From positions 1 through 17,592 of the forward strand of contig CAZGQY010000079.1 of the NCBI GenBank assembly GCA_964528035.1: a stretch of DNA of 17,592 bases, given 5' to 3'. Numbering within the stretch: position 1 is the stretch's first letter; the number at the start of each line of letters is the position of its first letter. Below, piece after piece: positions 6,731 to 14,359 of the stretch. The notes under the pieces were generated by a model. The model did no database searches. It was given only the letters and a program-made list of their open reading frames with translations, and was not told where the DNA came from. This stretch comes from CAZGQY01 sp964528035 (GTDB lineage Bacteria; Pseudomonadota; Gammaproteobacteria; Methylococcales; UBA1147). Position numbers and translations under genes: made by a program.

Positions 6731-6786
6731 GACACAGTTTTGTTATTGTTAGTCACATGTTCCAATAATTTATTGCGGAGAGAATC

Positions 6787-8238
6787 ATGAAGAGTCTGTT
6801 GAAAAGTTTATTAAATGTGCTGAATATTGGCGCGTTTTCTGCCGAGCAAAAGCTGAGAGATGCCGACTTTGCGGGACAGATTGCGGCAATCAGCAAGGCT
6901 CAAGCGGTAATCACCTTCAATCTGGATGGCACCATCATGGCGGCCAATGATTTATTCCTCGATGCCATGGGTTATAGGCTGGAGGAGGTCGAAGGCCAAC
7001 ACCATAGAATGTTCGTGGAATCCGATTACGGGAACAGCAGCGAATACCGAAGGTTTTGGGAGAGCTTGAATCGGGGCGAATACCAAGATGGCGAATTCAA
7101 ACGCATTGGCAAGGGCGGAAAGGAAGTCTGGCTTTGGGCTTGCTACAACCCGATAATGGATTTGAACGGCAAACCGTTCAAGGTGGTGAAGTATGCATCG
7201 GATATTACCCAACAGATCCTCGTTAACTCGGAAAACAAGCGGCTTCTAGTTCATGCAGGTAATATATTGAACTCGATTAGTAACGGCGATCTGACCCAGA
7301 CGATTGAGGCGGATTTTCAAAGCGAATTTGGGCAAATAAAGGAATATATTAATAATTTGGTTGTTAAGCTTTCGAGTGTATTGACCAACGTCCAAAGCGG
7401 TGTGAGTTCGATTGTGCACTCCTCGGAAGAAGTGAGTTCTACCGCGGAGTCTTTAGCGCAAGGCGCCAGTGAACAGGCCTCCAGTGTTGAGGAGACGACT
7501 TCTTCCATCGAACAGATGAGTGCATCGATCAGGCAGAACAATGAAAGTGCCAAAGGGACCAATCACATTGCTGGCAAATCAGCGGTTCAGGCTGCGGAGG
7601 GTGGTGACGCGGTGAAGAAAACTGTGGAGGCGATGAATCAAATCGCCAGCAAAATAGGGATTATAGAGGATATTGCCTACCAGACCAATATCCTGGCGTT
7701 GAATGCCGCAATTGAAGCAGCTCGTGCCGGGGACCATGGGAAGGGCTTTGCGGTAGTCGCGGCGGAAGTGCGTAAATTGGCCGAACGTAGTCAATTGTCG
7801 GCAGCAGAAATCAGTGAACTGGCCAGCGCCAGCGTGACCGTTGCAGAAAAGGCCGGCAGTCTGCTGGAAGAAATTGTTCCAGGTATTAATGAAACATCTC
7901 GTTTGGTACAAGAAATCGCTGCCGCGTCCGACGAACAAACGGATGGAGCTTTCCAGATTACCAATACGATGTCGCGACTGGATCAGGTAACCCAGAACAA
8001 TGCCAGTGCCTCGGAAGAATTGGCAGCGACTGCCGAAGGTCTGCGTGACCATAGTCGCAGTTTATTTGCACAAGTGGACTTTTTTAAATTAAATGACGAG
8101 GGAAAGAATACGGGCGAAAGACGCAGTTTGGCCAGACCGTTTAAGCAATCTACTGCAAATAATATGAAGTCTGTTGTTACGCAAGACCCGACGGCTGGCG
8201 AGACGATTGATGAAAGTCAATTCAGAAAATTTGTTTAG
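6787..8238 (+). CDS. Soluble PAS-domain methyl-accepting chemotaxis protein
   Basis: This 483-residue receptor would signal to CheA through CheW. There is no transmembrane segment. Residues 1-17 (MKSLLKSLLNVLNIGAF) could form an amphipathic helix. One PAS domain spans about 30-143 (NLDGTIMAANDLFLDAMGY, EGQHHRMF, YNPIMD, KYASDIT), similar to PAS domains of BdlA/Aer-type receptors that hold a cofactor such as FAD or haem. A HAMP-like stretch follows (about 152-200, NGDLTQTIEADF). The signalling hairpin is about 205-430 with its tip near 294-335 (EDIAYQTNILALNAAIEAARAG, GFAVVAAEVRKLAERS). A polar tail of about 50 residues ends in QFRKFV, which resembles a CheR-docking pentapeptide. GGAGAGA precedes ATG 6787. 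The sensed signal is unknown; redox or oxygen is plausible. Confidence 0.92.
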   Translation: MKSLLKSLLNVLNIGAFSAEQKLRDADFAGQIAAISKAQAVITFNLDGTIMAANDLFLDAMGYRLEEVEGQHHRMFVESDYGNSSEYRRFWESLNRGEYQDGEFKRIGKGGKEVWLWACYNPIMDLNGKPFKVVKYASDITQQILVNSENKRLLVHAGNILNSISNGDLTQTIEADFQSEFGQIKEYINNLVVKLSSVLTNVQSGVSSIVHSSEEVSSTAESLAQGASEQASSVEETTSSIEQMSASIRQNNESAKGTNHIAGKSAVQAAEGGDAVKKTVEAMNQIASKIGIIEDIAYQTNILALNAAIEAARAGDHGKGFAVVAAEVRKLAERSQLSAAEISELASASVTVAEKAGSLLEEIVPGINETSRLVQEIAAASDEQTDGAFQITNTMSRLDQVTQNNASASEELAATAEGLRDHSRSLFAQVDFFKLNDEGKNTGERRSLARPFKQSTANNMKSVVTQDPTAGETIDESQFRKFV

Positions 8239-8247
8239 GAACTACGC

Positions 8248-8790
8248 ATGACTCAATTGAATAGGGAACAGACCAAGGATATTCAAAATACTGATATGAG
8301 CCGCAGAAATGCAGGAAAGGTGCAACAATTTTTGACTTTTCTATTGGCCGGTGAAGTATATGCAATCAACATTTTACATATTCGCGAGATCATCCAGTAT
8401 GACAATCTAACCAAAGTCCCGATGGTGCCAAGTTTTATTGCCGGCGTGATTAATTTGCGCGGTCGCGTGGTGCCGGTAATAGATTTAGCCTCACGCTTCG
8501 GCAAACAAGCGACTGAGCTTAGCAAGCGCACCAGTATTGTGATCATTGAGCTGACTGGAGAAGGTCAATCCCTGCTGATCGGCATTATGGTCGATATTGT
8601 CAATGAAGTGCTGGAAATTGAAAACGCTCAGATAGAACCGGCACCCAGTTTCGGTAGTAGTATTCGAACCGACTTTATTGCCGGTATGGGCAAGATTGAT
8701 AGCAGGTTTTTGATTCTTCTGGATGTGGAACGAGTGTTGTCTATTGAAGAATTATCAGCTGTAGTGGATACCGCATTACCAGCAGATTGA
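8248..8790 (+). CDS. cheW: CheW coupling protein
   Basis: This 180-residue adaptor links receptors to CheA. The CheW fold covers about residues 24-170: FLTFLLAGEVYAINILHIREII, the VPMVPSFIAGVINLRGRVVPVIDL signature, and GKIDSRFLILLDVERVL at the end. The first 24 residues are polar and variable. AGGAAC overlaps the receptor stop codon and precedes ATG 8248 by 7 nt, so the gene is coupled to the receptor gene. It is the only stand-alone cheW in the window. A 420-nt gap carrying a mobile element follows, so the promoter-proximal half of the operon ends here. Confidence 0.95.
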   Translation: MTQLNREQTKDIQNTDMSRRNAGKVQQFLTFLLAGEVYAINILHIREIIQYDNLTKVPMVPSFIAGVINLRGRVVPVIDLASRFGKQATELSKRTSIVIIELTGEGQSLLIGIMVDIVNEVLEIENAQIEPAPSFGSSIRTDFIAGMGKIDSRFLILLDVERVLSIEELSAVVDTALPAD

Positions 8791-8862
8791 GCAGCAAGCT
8801 TGGTTGCTTACTATTGGGTCTGGGTTCTTATTACTGAGCGACTTTAGTTGATTTTAGATGAA

Positions 8863-8870
8863 GAAAATAT
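8863..8870 (+). repeat. Left target site duplication of MITE
   Basis: GAAAATAT lies directly before the GTAAC end of the element. The identical octamer follows the other end. Confidence 0.8.
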
Positions 8871-9016
8871 GTAACTGCTCGCCCCTCTATGGGTGATCTG
8901 TTCCGGAAGGCGCCGTAAATACATCCATGTAGGCTTGGATGCGGCTTCCCTGCCGCATACACTTCCTTCACAGATCCCCCATAGAGGGCTGTTTCGATAG
9001 GGGGGCAAGTCGTTAC
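8871..9016 (+). mobile_element. 146-bp MITE-like element with IS66-type ends
   Basis: The element begins GTAACTGCTCGCCCC and ends in the imperfect inverse (GGGGCAAGTCGTTAC). It is flanked by identical 8-bp repeats GAAAATAT. Inside, CCCTCTATGGG (8883-8893) pairs with CCCATAGAGGG (8978-8988), and GATCTGT (8895-8901) with ACAGATC (8970-8976). Two inner hairpins follow: ATCCA/TGGAT (8923-8940) and ATGCGGC/GCCGCAT (8939-8958). It has no coding capacity. GTAA ends with an 8-bp target duplication are, from general knowledge, the hallmark of the IS66 family, so it may have been moved by an IS66-type transposase. A second copy begins at 17540. Confidence 0.85.
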
Positions 9017-9024
9017 GAAAATAT
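9017..9024 (+). repeat. Right target site duplication of MITE
   Basis: GAAAATAT directly follows the GTTAC end of the element and is identical to the octamer before the left end. Confidence 0.8.
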
Positions 9025-9210
9025 ATGTGAATCCACGAGCACAATTATGATGCGAAAAATTACTCGATTAGAGTTCAGTCTGCCGGTTAAATTTGGGCTT
9101 AAAGGCTGTAAAAGTTTGGCGATGCCTGGCAGCGGTCATGGGAATTCCGGGATTCGTTCTCGATCGGCTGGAAATATTGCCATAATGCTGGAAGTTCTTG
9201 CGGCGATAGC

Positions 9211-10074
9211 ATGGAACGCCAGTTGAATTATTCGATTAGTGACCGCGAATTCAGAAAATTCAAGGCTTTCATTTTCGATATCGCCGGCATTGATCTGGCG
9301 GATTCAAAAAAGACCATGGTGTCTTCGCGTTTGGCAAAACGTCTGCGTCATTATGCGTTGGATAGCTATTCCGAATATATTGAGTTACTCGACAGCGGTC
9401 GATATCCACAGGAATCTCGGATCCTGACGGATATTTTAACGACTAATGAAACCTATTTCTTTCGTGAGTCGACGCATTTTGATTTTCTTGGTGGTTTACT
9501 AAAAGGGCAAAACATAAGAAAACAGAAGTATCGAGTCTGGAGTGCGGCGTCTTCGACAGGTCAGGAAGCTTATAGTATTGCCATGGTTTTAGCAGATAAG
9601 CTGGGACCTTCATTCTGGGAAGTTGTGGCTACGGATCTTAGTTCCAAAGTATTGGAAACGGCTCGAGTCGGACATTATCCGATGATGCGTACCGAAGGGA
9701 TCCCGAAGGAATATTTACGCCGGTTTTGCCTTCAAGGAACCGGTGAATATGAAAATACCCTGTTAATTGATAAAGCACTGAGGGCGAAAGTCAACTTTAC
9801 TTATGCCAATCTCAACGAGCATATACCTGACCTGGGTTGCTTTGATTGTATTTTTCTTAGAAATGTGATGATTTATTTTAATAAGGAAACAAAACGCCAG
9901 GTTGTTAAACGAATTCTTTCTAAGTTGAAACCCGGTGGCTATATTTTCATTGGGCATTCGGAAAATATGAAAGGAATCACCGACCAACTGGAATTCATCA
10001 GGCCTGCAATTTATCAAAAATTGCCCATGGGCACTGTGTCTGCAGAGTCAAAATGCTTATTGAGGCCGGTGTGA
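9211..10074 (+). CDS. cheR: Chemotaxis methyltransferase CheR
   Basis: This 287-residue enzyme transfers methyl groups from S-adenosylmethionine to glutamates of the receptor. The N-terminal helical domain includes TNETYFFRE (78-86). The SAM site is VWSAASSTGQEAYS (about 109-122) with an acidic D142 (ATDLSS). RNVMIYF (217-223) and GYIFIGHSEN complete the family signature. The beta-subdomain loop has QGTGEYEN (about 175-182), equal in length to RGTGPHEG in enteric CheR as I recall it, a loop linked to binding receptor pentapeptides. ATG 9211 fits the family start, but the ribosome-binding site is weak. The mobile element lies 194 nt upstream, so expression may differ from that of cheA-cheW. 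Confidence 0.95.
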   Translation: MERQLNYSISDREFRKFKAFIFDIAGIDLADSKKTMVSSRLAKRLRHYALDSYSEYIELLDSGRYPQESRILTDILTTNETYFFRESTHFDFLGGLLKGQNIRKQKYRVWSAASSTGQEAYSIAMVLADKLGPSFWEVVATDLSSKVLETARVGHYPMMRTEGIPKEYLRRFCLQGTGEYENTLLIDKALRAKVNFTYANLNEHIPDLGCFDCIFLRNVMIYFNKETKRQVVKRILSKLKPGGYIFIGHSENMKGITDQLEFIRPAIYQKLPMGTVSAESKCLLRPV

Positions 10075-10095
10075 TTAGTTCTGGGCAATTTTAGA

Positions 10096-10587
10096 ATGTT
10101 CTCGAGCAAGCCAGAAAAGTTCCTTCACCCGGGTGATTTCTATTTTTCTCGTTCAGGTCAAATGGGTACTTTATTGGGTTCCTGTATTGCCATGGTTCTC
10201 TGGCATCCAATTTTAAAAATTGGTGGCATGTGCCACTTTGTATTGCCGGAATGCCATGGCCATGGCCTTGGTTCTGGCGATTTGAATGGCCGTTATGCGA
10301 TTGATGCGATGGAATTATTCAGGCGCGCAGCGCGTTCCGAAAATACGCGGTTGAAGGAGTATCAGGGGATGATATACGGTGGTGGAAATGTGGTGGCCGC
10401 GTTGGCGTGTCCGGACAATGACAGTATTGGAATGCGGAATGCGAGCACGGCAATGGATCTCTTGACGCAAGAAAAAGTAGCAATCATGATTGTCGATGTG
10501 GGGGAAACCTGGTCGAGGCGAATCAGTTTTGATATTGCCAGCGGTGAGGTTGCTGTCAAACGTCAGGGAACACTTGCAAGTGCCTGA
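10096..10587 (+). CDS. cheD: Chemoreceptor glutamine deamidase CheD
   Basis: This 163-residue enzyme deamidates receptor glutamines to glutamates. Catalytic residues are C30 in LLGSCIAMVLW and H47 in GGMCHFVLPE, 17 residues apart as in characterised CheD. A YGGGNVV segment follows at about residues 95-101. It lies 21 nt after cheR and 12 nt before cheB, the usual order cheR-cheD-cheB. The ribosome-binding site of ATG 10096 is weak. In Bacillus, CheD also binds CheC; a CheC-like protein is encoded at 1687, outside this operon, so a similar partnership is possible. Confidence 0.94.
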   Translation: MFSSKPEKFLHPGDFYFSRSGQMGTLLGSCIAMVLWHPILKIGGMCHFVLPECHGHGLGSGDLNGRYAIDAMELFRRAARSENTRLKEYQGMIYGGGNVVAALACPDNDSIGMRNASTAMDLLTQEKVAIMIVDVGETWSRRISFDIASGEVAVKRQGTLASA

Positions 10588-10599
10588 TGAGCAGCAATT

Positions 10600-11685
10600 A
10601 TGATTAATATCTTTATTATTGACGATTCAGCCACAGTGCGAAAAGTCCTCGGGGACTTGGTCTCGAATGCACCAGGGTTGAATTTAATCGGCGTTGCTCA
10701 GGATCCAATTTTTGCATTGAAACGTATGCAAAGCAACTGGCCGGATGTGATTGTGTCTGATATTGAGATGCCGCGCATGGACGGTATCAGCTTTTTGAAA
10801 AAAATCATGAGAGAGAGACCCACTCCGGTGGTGGTGTGTTCGACTTTAACACAAGCGGATTCGGCACTCAGCATAAAAGCTCTGGAGCACGGTGCCGTTG
10901 AAGTCATCGCCAAGCCGAAGATGAACCTGATGGAGGGCTTAAATGATTCAGCTAAAGTTTTGATCGATGCGGTAAAGGCGGCTTCCCAGGCAAATATGAA
11001 ACGGGTCAAAACCAGTGCGCCGTCGGCAGTCAGGGTCGATTCGAATCTAAACGCAGATGTAATTAATCCGAATGGCAGTCCCGACAGGGTTGCGACTTCT
11101 ATGTGTCGAGCGGTCGCAATCGGTACTTCAACAGGAGGCCCTCAGGCACTGGAATCGATACTCACTCGACTTCCCGCGGATACGCCAGCGATTGCGGTTG
11201 TTCAGCATATGCCCGAAAAATTCACCCGGGCTTTCGCGGAGCGGCTGGATTCGATTTGTCAGGTTCGTGTCAAGGAGGCGGCACAAGACGATGTCATGCA
11301 GTCAGGGCTGGTTCTGATTGCTCCGGGCGGTCATCATCTGGCTATTGAACAGCGTGGCGCGCAATCCATCGCGGTGATCAAGCAGGGTCCACCGGTCAGT
11401 CGTCACAAGCCTTCTGTCGATGTTTTGTTTCGCTCGTTTGCCAGAGCCTACGGAAAGCAGGCGTTGGGTATTATAATGACGGGTATGGGGGATGACGGTG
11501 CGAACGGACTTAAAGAAATGCATGATTTGGGGAGCATCACTCTGGCTCAGAATAAAGCGACCTGCGTCGTTTATGGCATGCCGGCTGTGGCGGTCAGCAA
11601 AGGTGCTGTTGACCAGGTGGTTTCCCTTGATCATATTGCCGCCAAGATTATGCAATATAGTCAGGGGCAATTACCGCGTCCTTGA
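10600..11685 (+). CDS. cheB: Chemotaxis methylesterase/response regulator CheB
   Basis: This 361-residue protein demethylates receptors and is activated by phosphorylation by CheA. The receiver domain (1-120) has D8/D9 (IIDDS), phosphoacceptor D54 (VSDIEMPRMDG) and K105 (IAKPK). A linker of about 45 residues (about 121-168) leads to the esterase domain. Its catalytic triad is S177 (AIGTSTGGPQAL), H203 (VVQHMPEKFTRAF) and D299 (TGMGDDGANGL). All are intact. It is the last gene of the che operon and lies 12 nt after cheD. I see no clear terminator after it, and a possible minus-strand gene begins to converge two bases beyond its stop. Confidence 0.96.
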   Translation: MINIFIIDDSATVRKVLGDLVSNAPGLNLIGVAQDPIFALKRMQSNWPDVIVSDIEMPRMDGISFLKKIMRERPTPVVVCSTLTQADSALSIKALEHGAVEVIAKPKMNLMEGLNDSAKVLIDAVKAASQANMKRVKTSAPSAVRVDSNLNADVINPNGSPDRVATSMCRAVAIGTSTGGPQALESILTRLPADTPAIAVVQHMPEKFTRAFAERLDSICQVRVKEAAQDDVMQSGLVLIAPGGHHLAIEQRGAQSIAVIKQGPPVSRHKPSVDVLFRSFARAYGKQALGIIMTGMGDDGANGLKEMHDLGSITLAQNKATCVVYGMPAVAVSKGAVDQVVSLDHIAAKIMQYSQGQLPRP

Positions 11686-11686
11686 G

Positions 11687-11854
11687 TCAGTTAATATCAA
11701 ATGTGTCCGCAGCTTCGATAATGTGCTGCGAAATCTGGTTTATTCTGCCTGTTCTCTCGGATTCATGGGCTTGTTTTTGAATGTAACGAGCAAGCTGAAT
11801 ACCGACATAGAATTCAAGATTTTCTATTAACAAACTTTTGATTTTACGCGCCAT
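11687..11854 (-). CDS. Possible 55-residue protein, unknown function
   Basis: I do not recognise this small protein. It starts MARKIKSLLIENLEFYVG, continues with IQLARYIQKQAHESERTG and ends IIEAADTFDIN. It looks like two or three amphipathic, charged helices, soluble and without cysteines. It fills almost the entire gap between cheB and leuS, ends two bases from the cheB stop (convergent) and is divergent from leuS. There is no strong ribosome-binding site before ATG 11854. A longer frame extending to 12310 would run antisense through leuS and is unlikely. The composition looks protein-like rather than random, but there is no homology evidence. Confidence 0.4.
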   Translation of the reverse strand: MARKIKSLLIENLEFYVGIQLARYIQKQAHESERTGRINQISQHIIEAADTFDIN

Positions 11855-11899
11855 ACGGTATTCTTGTCGGTTTGACCGAACAACAATTAAATAGACGCA

Positions 11900-14356
11900 A
11901 TGGATCACATTTACAGGCCGGAACAGATAGAGCAAGAGGTACAGGCAGAATGGGAGGAGCTCGATATATTTCGTGCCCGGGAGGACCCTGATAAGGAGAA
12001 ATATTACTGTCTTTCGATGTTTCCCTATCCCAGCGGTCAGTTGCACATGGGACACGTGCGCAACTATACCATTGGCGATGTTATCAGCCGCTATCAACGT
12101 ATGCAGGGTAAAAACGTACTTCAACCTATGGGTTGGGATGCGTTCGGCCTGCCGGCAGAAAATGCGGCCATGAGTCGCGGGGTACACCCTGCTGACTGGA
12201 CTTATGAAAATATAGACTATATGCGCGATCAGCTTAAGCGACTTGGCTTTGCTTATGACTGGAACCGGGAGTTGGCGACCTGCGATGTATCTTATTATCG
12301 TTGGGAACAATGGTTTTTCCTGCGCTTGTTCGAAAAGGGTCTGGCCTATAAAAAAACATCACCGGTGAACTGGTGTCCAAAAGATCAAACCGTACTGGCC
12401 AATGAGCAAGTGGTTGACGGTGCGTGCTGGCGCTGTGATACCCCGGTAGAGCGCAAAGAAATATCTCAATGGTTTATGAAAATCACCGAGTACGCGGACG
12501 AATTGCTCGAGTCGCTTGATACTCTGGATGGCTGGCCAGACCAGGTTAAAGCCATGCAAGTCAATTGGATTGGCCGTTCAGAGGGTGTAGAAATGGATTT
12601 TGCGATAGAGGATCATGAGACTCCTTTGCGTGTCTATACAACCCGGCCGGATACATTGATGGGTGCGACCTATGTTGCAGTGGCAGCGGAACATCCATTG
12701 GCTTTAAGAGCCGCCGAATTAAACCCGAAACTGCAAGATTTTCTCGATTCCTGTATACAGACACAGTCGTCAGAAGAAGCTTTGGAAACCATGGAAAAGC
12801 GCGGTGTGGATTCCGAAATGAGCGCTATACATCCGATATCAGGGGAACGGGTTCCTGTGTGGATCGCAAATTTTGTGCTGATGGGTTATGGAACTGGCGC
12901 GGTCATGTCAGTCCCTGCTCACGACCAACGTGATTTTGAATTCGCGCAGCGCTATAACATTCAAATTCGACAGGTCATTGTTCCTGAATCCGGTGATCCT
13001 GTCGATTGCGTGCTGCAACAGGCGTTTACAGAAAAAGGCGTGCTGCAGAATTCCGCGGAGTTTGATGGCCTGACTTCGGAACAAGCATTCAATGCGATTG
13101 CTGACAAACTTGAAACTGAGGGTAAAGGCAACAGAAAAGTTAATTACAGGTTACGTGATTGGGGAGTTTCCAGACAGCGATACTGGGGTGCGCCTGTTCC
13201 GGTTGTTTATTGTAAAGTTTGTGGAACAGTGCCGGTGGCCGAACGGGATTTACCGGTGGAACTTCCTAAAGATGTCAATCTGGGCGGTTCCGGGTCGCCG
13301 TTGGGAAAACTGGATGAATTCGTAAATACCCATTGTCCGAAATGTGCAAAACCGGCTAAAAGAGAAACCGATACTTTTGATACTTTTATGGAGTCCTCGT
13401 GGTATTTTGCTCGCTTTGCCAGTGCGGGTAACAATACCAGTATGCTTGATCAGGCAGCGAATTTCTGGTTGCCGGTTGATCAATACATCGGAGGTATCGA
13501 ACACGCGATTTTGCATTTGCTTTATGCCCGGTTTTTTACCAAATTGTTGCGTGATGAGGGCTTGGTGGATGCTGATGAACCGTTCGCAAATCTATTAACA
13601 CAGGGTATGGTATTGAAAGATGGAACTAAGATGTCGAAGTCGAAAGGCAACACCGTTGACCCCCAGACCTTAATAGATCGCTACGGCGCGGATACTGTTC
13701 GCTTGTTTGTGATGTTTGCCGCGCCACCAGAACAATCGCTGGAATGGTCGGATAGTGGTGTGGAAGGTTCATTCCGGTTTTTAAAACGCTTGTGGAGAAT
13801 GGTCGCAGAAACAGTTAATTCAGAGCGTCCGGTTCAAGCATTGGATAAGTCATCATTAAACGAAGCAGAAAAAGATTTACGTCGTCAGTTACACGAGACA
13901 ATACGCAAAGTAACGGATGATATGGGTCGCCGATTTACATTCAATACAGCCATAGCAGCGAATATGGAGCTGTTGAACGCAGTATCACGATTTGATGACA
14001 ACGGTAATCAAGGATTGGCAATACGCCGGGAAGTACTGGAATCGGTCGTTCTGATGCTGGCACCTATTATTCCTCATGTCTGCCAGGTTTTATGGAAGCA
14101 ACTGGGGCAATCGGGAAATGTAATTGAGGTGAACTGGCCTCAGGTTGATGATTCCGCATTACTGCAAAATACTTTGACTTTGGTGGTTCAGGTGAATGGT
14201 AAACTGCGTGGTAAAATCACGATGCCGTTTGAGACTTCGCGTGAATCGATAGAATCACAAGCTTTGCAGGACGAAAATGTATTGCGTTTCATTGAGGGTA
14301 AACAGGTCAGAAAAGTGATTGTGGTACCTAATAAACTAGTCAATATTGTGGTTTGA
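11900..14356 (+). CDS. leuS: Leucyl-tRNA synthetase
   Basis: This 818-residue class I synthetase charges tRNA-Leu in the cytoplasm. The HIGH motif is HMGH (49-52, PYPSGQLHMGHVRNYTIGD) and the KMSKS motif is at 577-581. The CP1 editing domain is present (TTRPDTLMGATYVAVA, GYGTGAVMSVPAHDQRD). A C4 zinc-type insertion (YCKVCG ... CPKCAK) precedes ETDTFDTFMESSWYFAR, a feature lacking in the E. coli enzyme as I recall but present in others. Length is slightly below the usual roughly 860. ATG 11900 fits the family start MDHIYRPEQIE; the ribosome-binding site is weak. A short dyad TCGGT-TTG-ACCGA (11867-11879) sits upstream. It begins a run of conserved housekeeping genes. Confidence 0.98.
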   Translation: MDHIYRPEQIEQEVQAEWEELDIFRAREDPDKEKYYCLSMFPYPSGQLHMGHVRNYTIGDVISRYQRMQGKNVLQPMGWDAFGLPAENAAMSRGVHPADWTYENIDYMRDQLKRLGFAYDWNRELATCDVSYYRWEQWFFLRLFEKGLAYKKTSPVNWCPKDQTVLANEQVVDGACWRCDTPVERKEISQWFMKITEYADELLESLDTLDGWPDQVKAMQVNWIGRSEGVEMDFAIEDHETPLRVYTTRPDTLMGATYVAVAAEHPLALRAAELNPKLQDFLDSCIQTQSSEEALETMEKRGVDSEMSAIHPISGERVPVWIANFVLMGYGTGAVMSVPAHDQRDFEFAQRYNIQIRQVIVPESGDPVDCVLQQAFTEKGVLQNSAEFDGLTSEQAFNAIADKLETEGKGNRKVNYRLRDWGVSRQRYWGAPVPVVYCKVCGTVPVAERDLPVELPKDVNLGGSGSPLGKLDEFVNTHCPKCAKPAKRETDTFDTFMESSWYFARFASAGNNTSMLDQAANFWLPVDQYIGGIEHAILHLLYARFFTKLLRDEGLVDADEPFANLLTQGMVLKDGTKMSKSKGNTVDPQTLIDRYGADTVRLFVMFAAPPEQSLEWSDSGVEGSFRFLKRLWRMVAETVNSERPVQALDKSSLNEAEKDLRRQLHETIRKVTDDMGRRFTFNTAIAANMELLNAVSRFDDNGNQGLAIRREVLESVVLMLAPIIPHVCQVLWKQLGQSGNVIEVNWPQVDDSALLQNTLTLVVQVNGKLRGKITMPFETSRESIESQALQDENVLRFIEGKQVRKVIVVPNKLVNIVV

Positions 14357-14359
14357 AAT

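Larger units (their letters stand above)
8791..9210. other. Non-coding gap between cheW and cheR with MITE insertion
   Basis: This is the only long gap inside the che gene cluster; 162 of its 420 nt are the mobile element and its target duplication. The rest shows no gene I can defend. An open frame at 9048-9226 encodes 59 residues without recognisable features. Just after cheW, AGCAA/TTGCT (about 8794-8809) can pair but has no T-run, so it is not a convincing terminator. Confidence 0.6.

Noticed and set aside
7579..8052. 157-codon minus-strand open frame inside the chemoreceptor gene
   Set aside because: It is antisense to the conserved signalling hairpin and its product has no recognisable domain; the plus-strand gene fully explains the sequence.
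9048..9226. 59-codon frame between the MITE and cheR
   Set aside because: It overlaps the cheR start, has no convincing ribosome-binding site and no recognisable family features.
11855..12310. Long upstream extension of the small minus-strand frame into leuS
   Set aside because: It would run antisense through the conserved HIGH region of leuS; only the part outside leuS is plausible as a gene.
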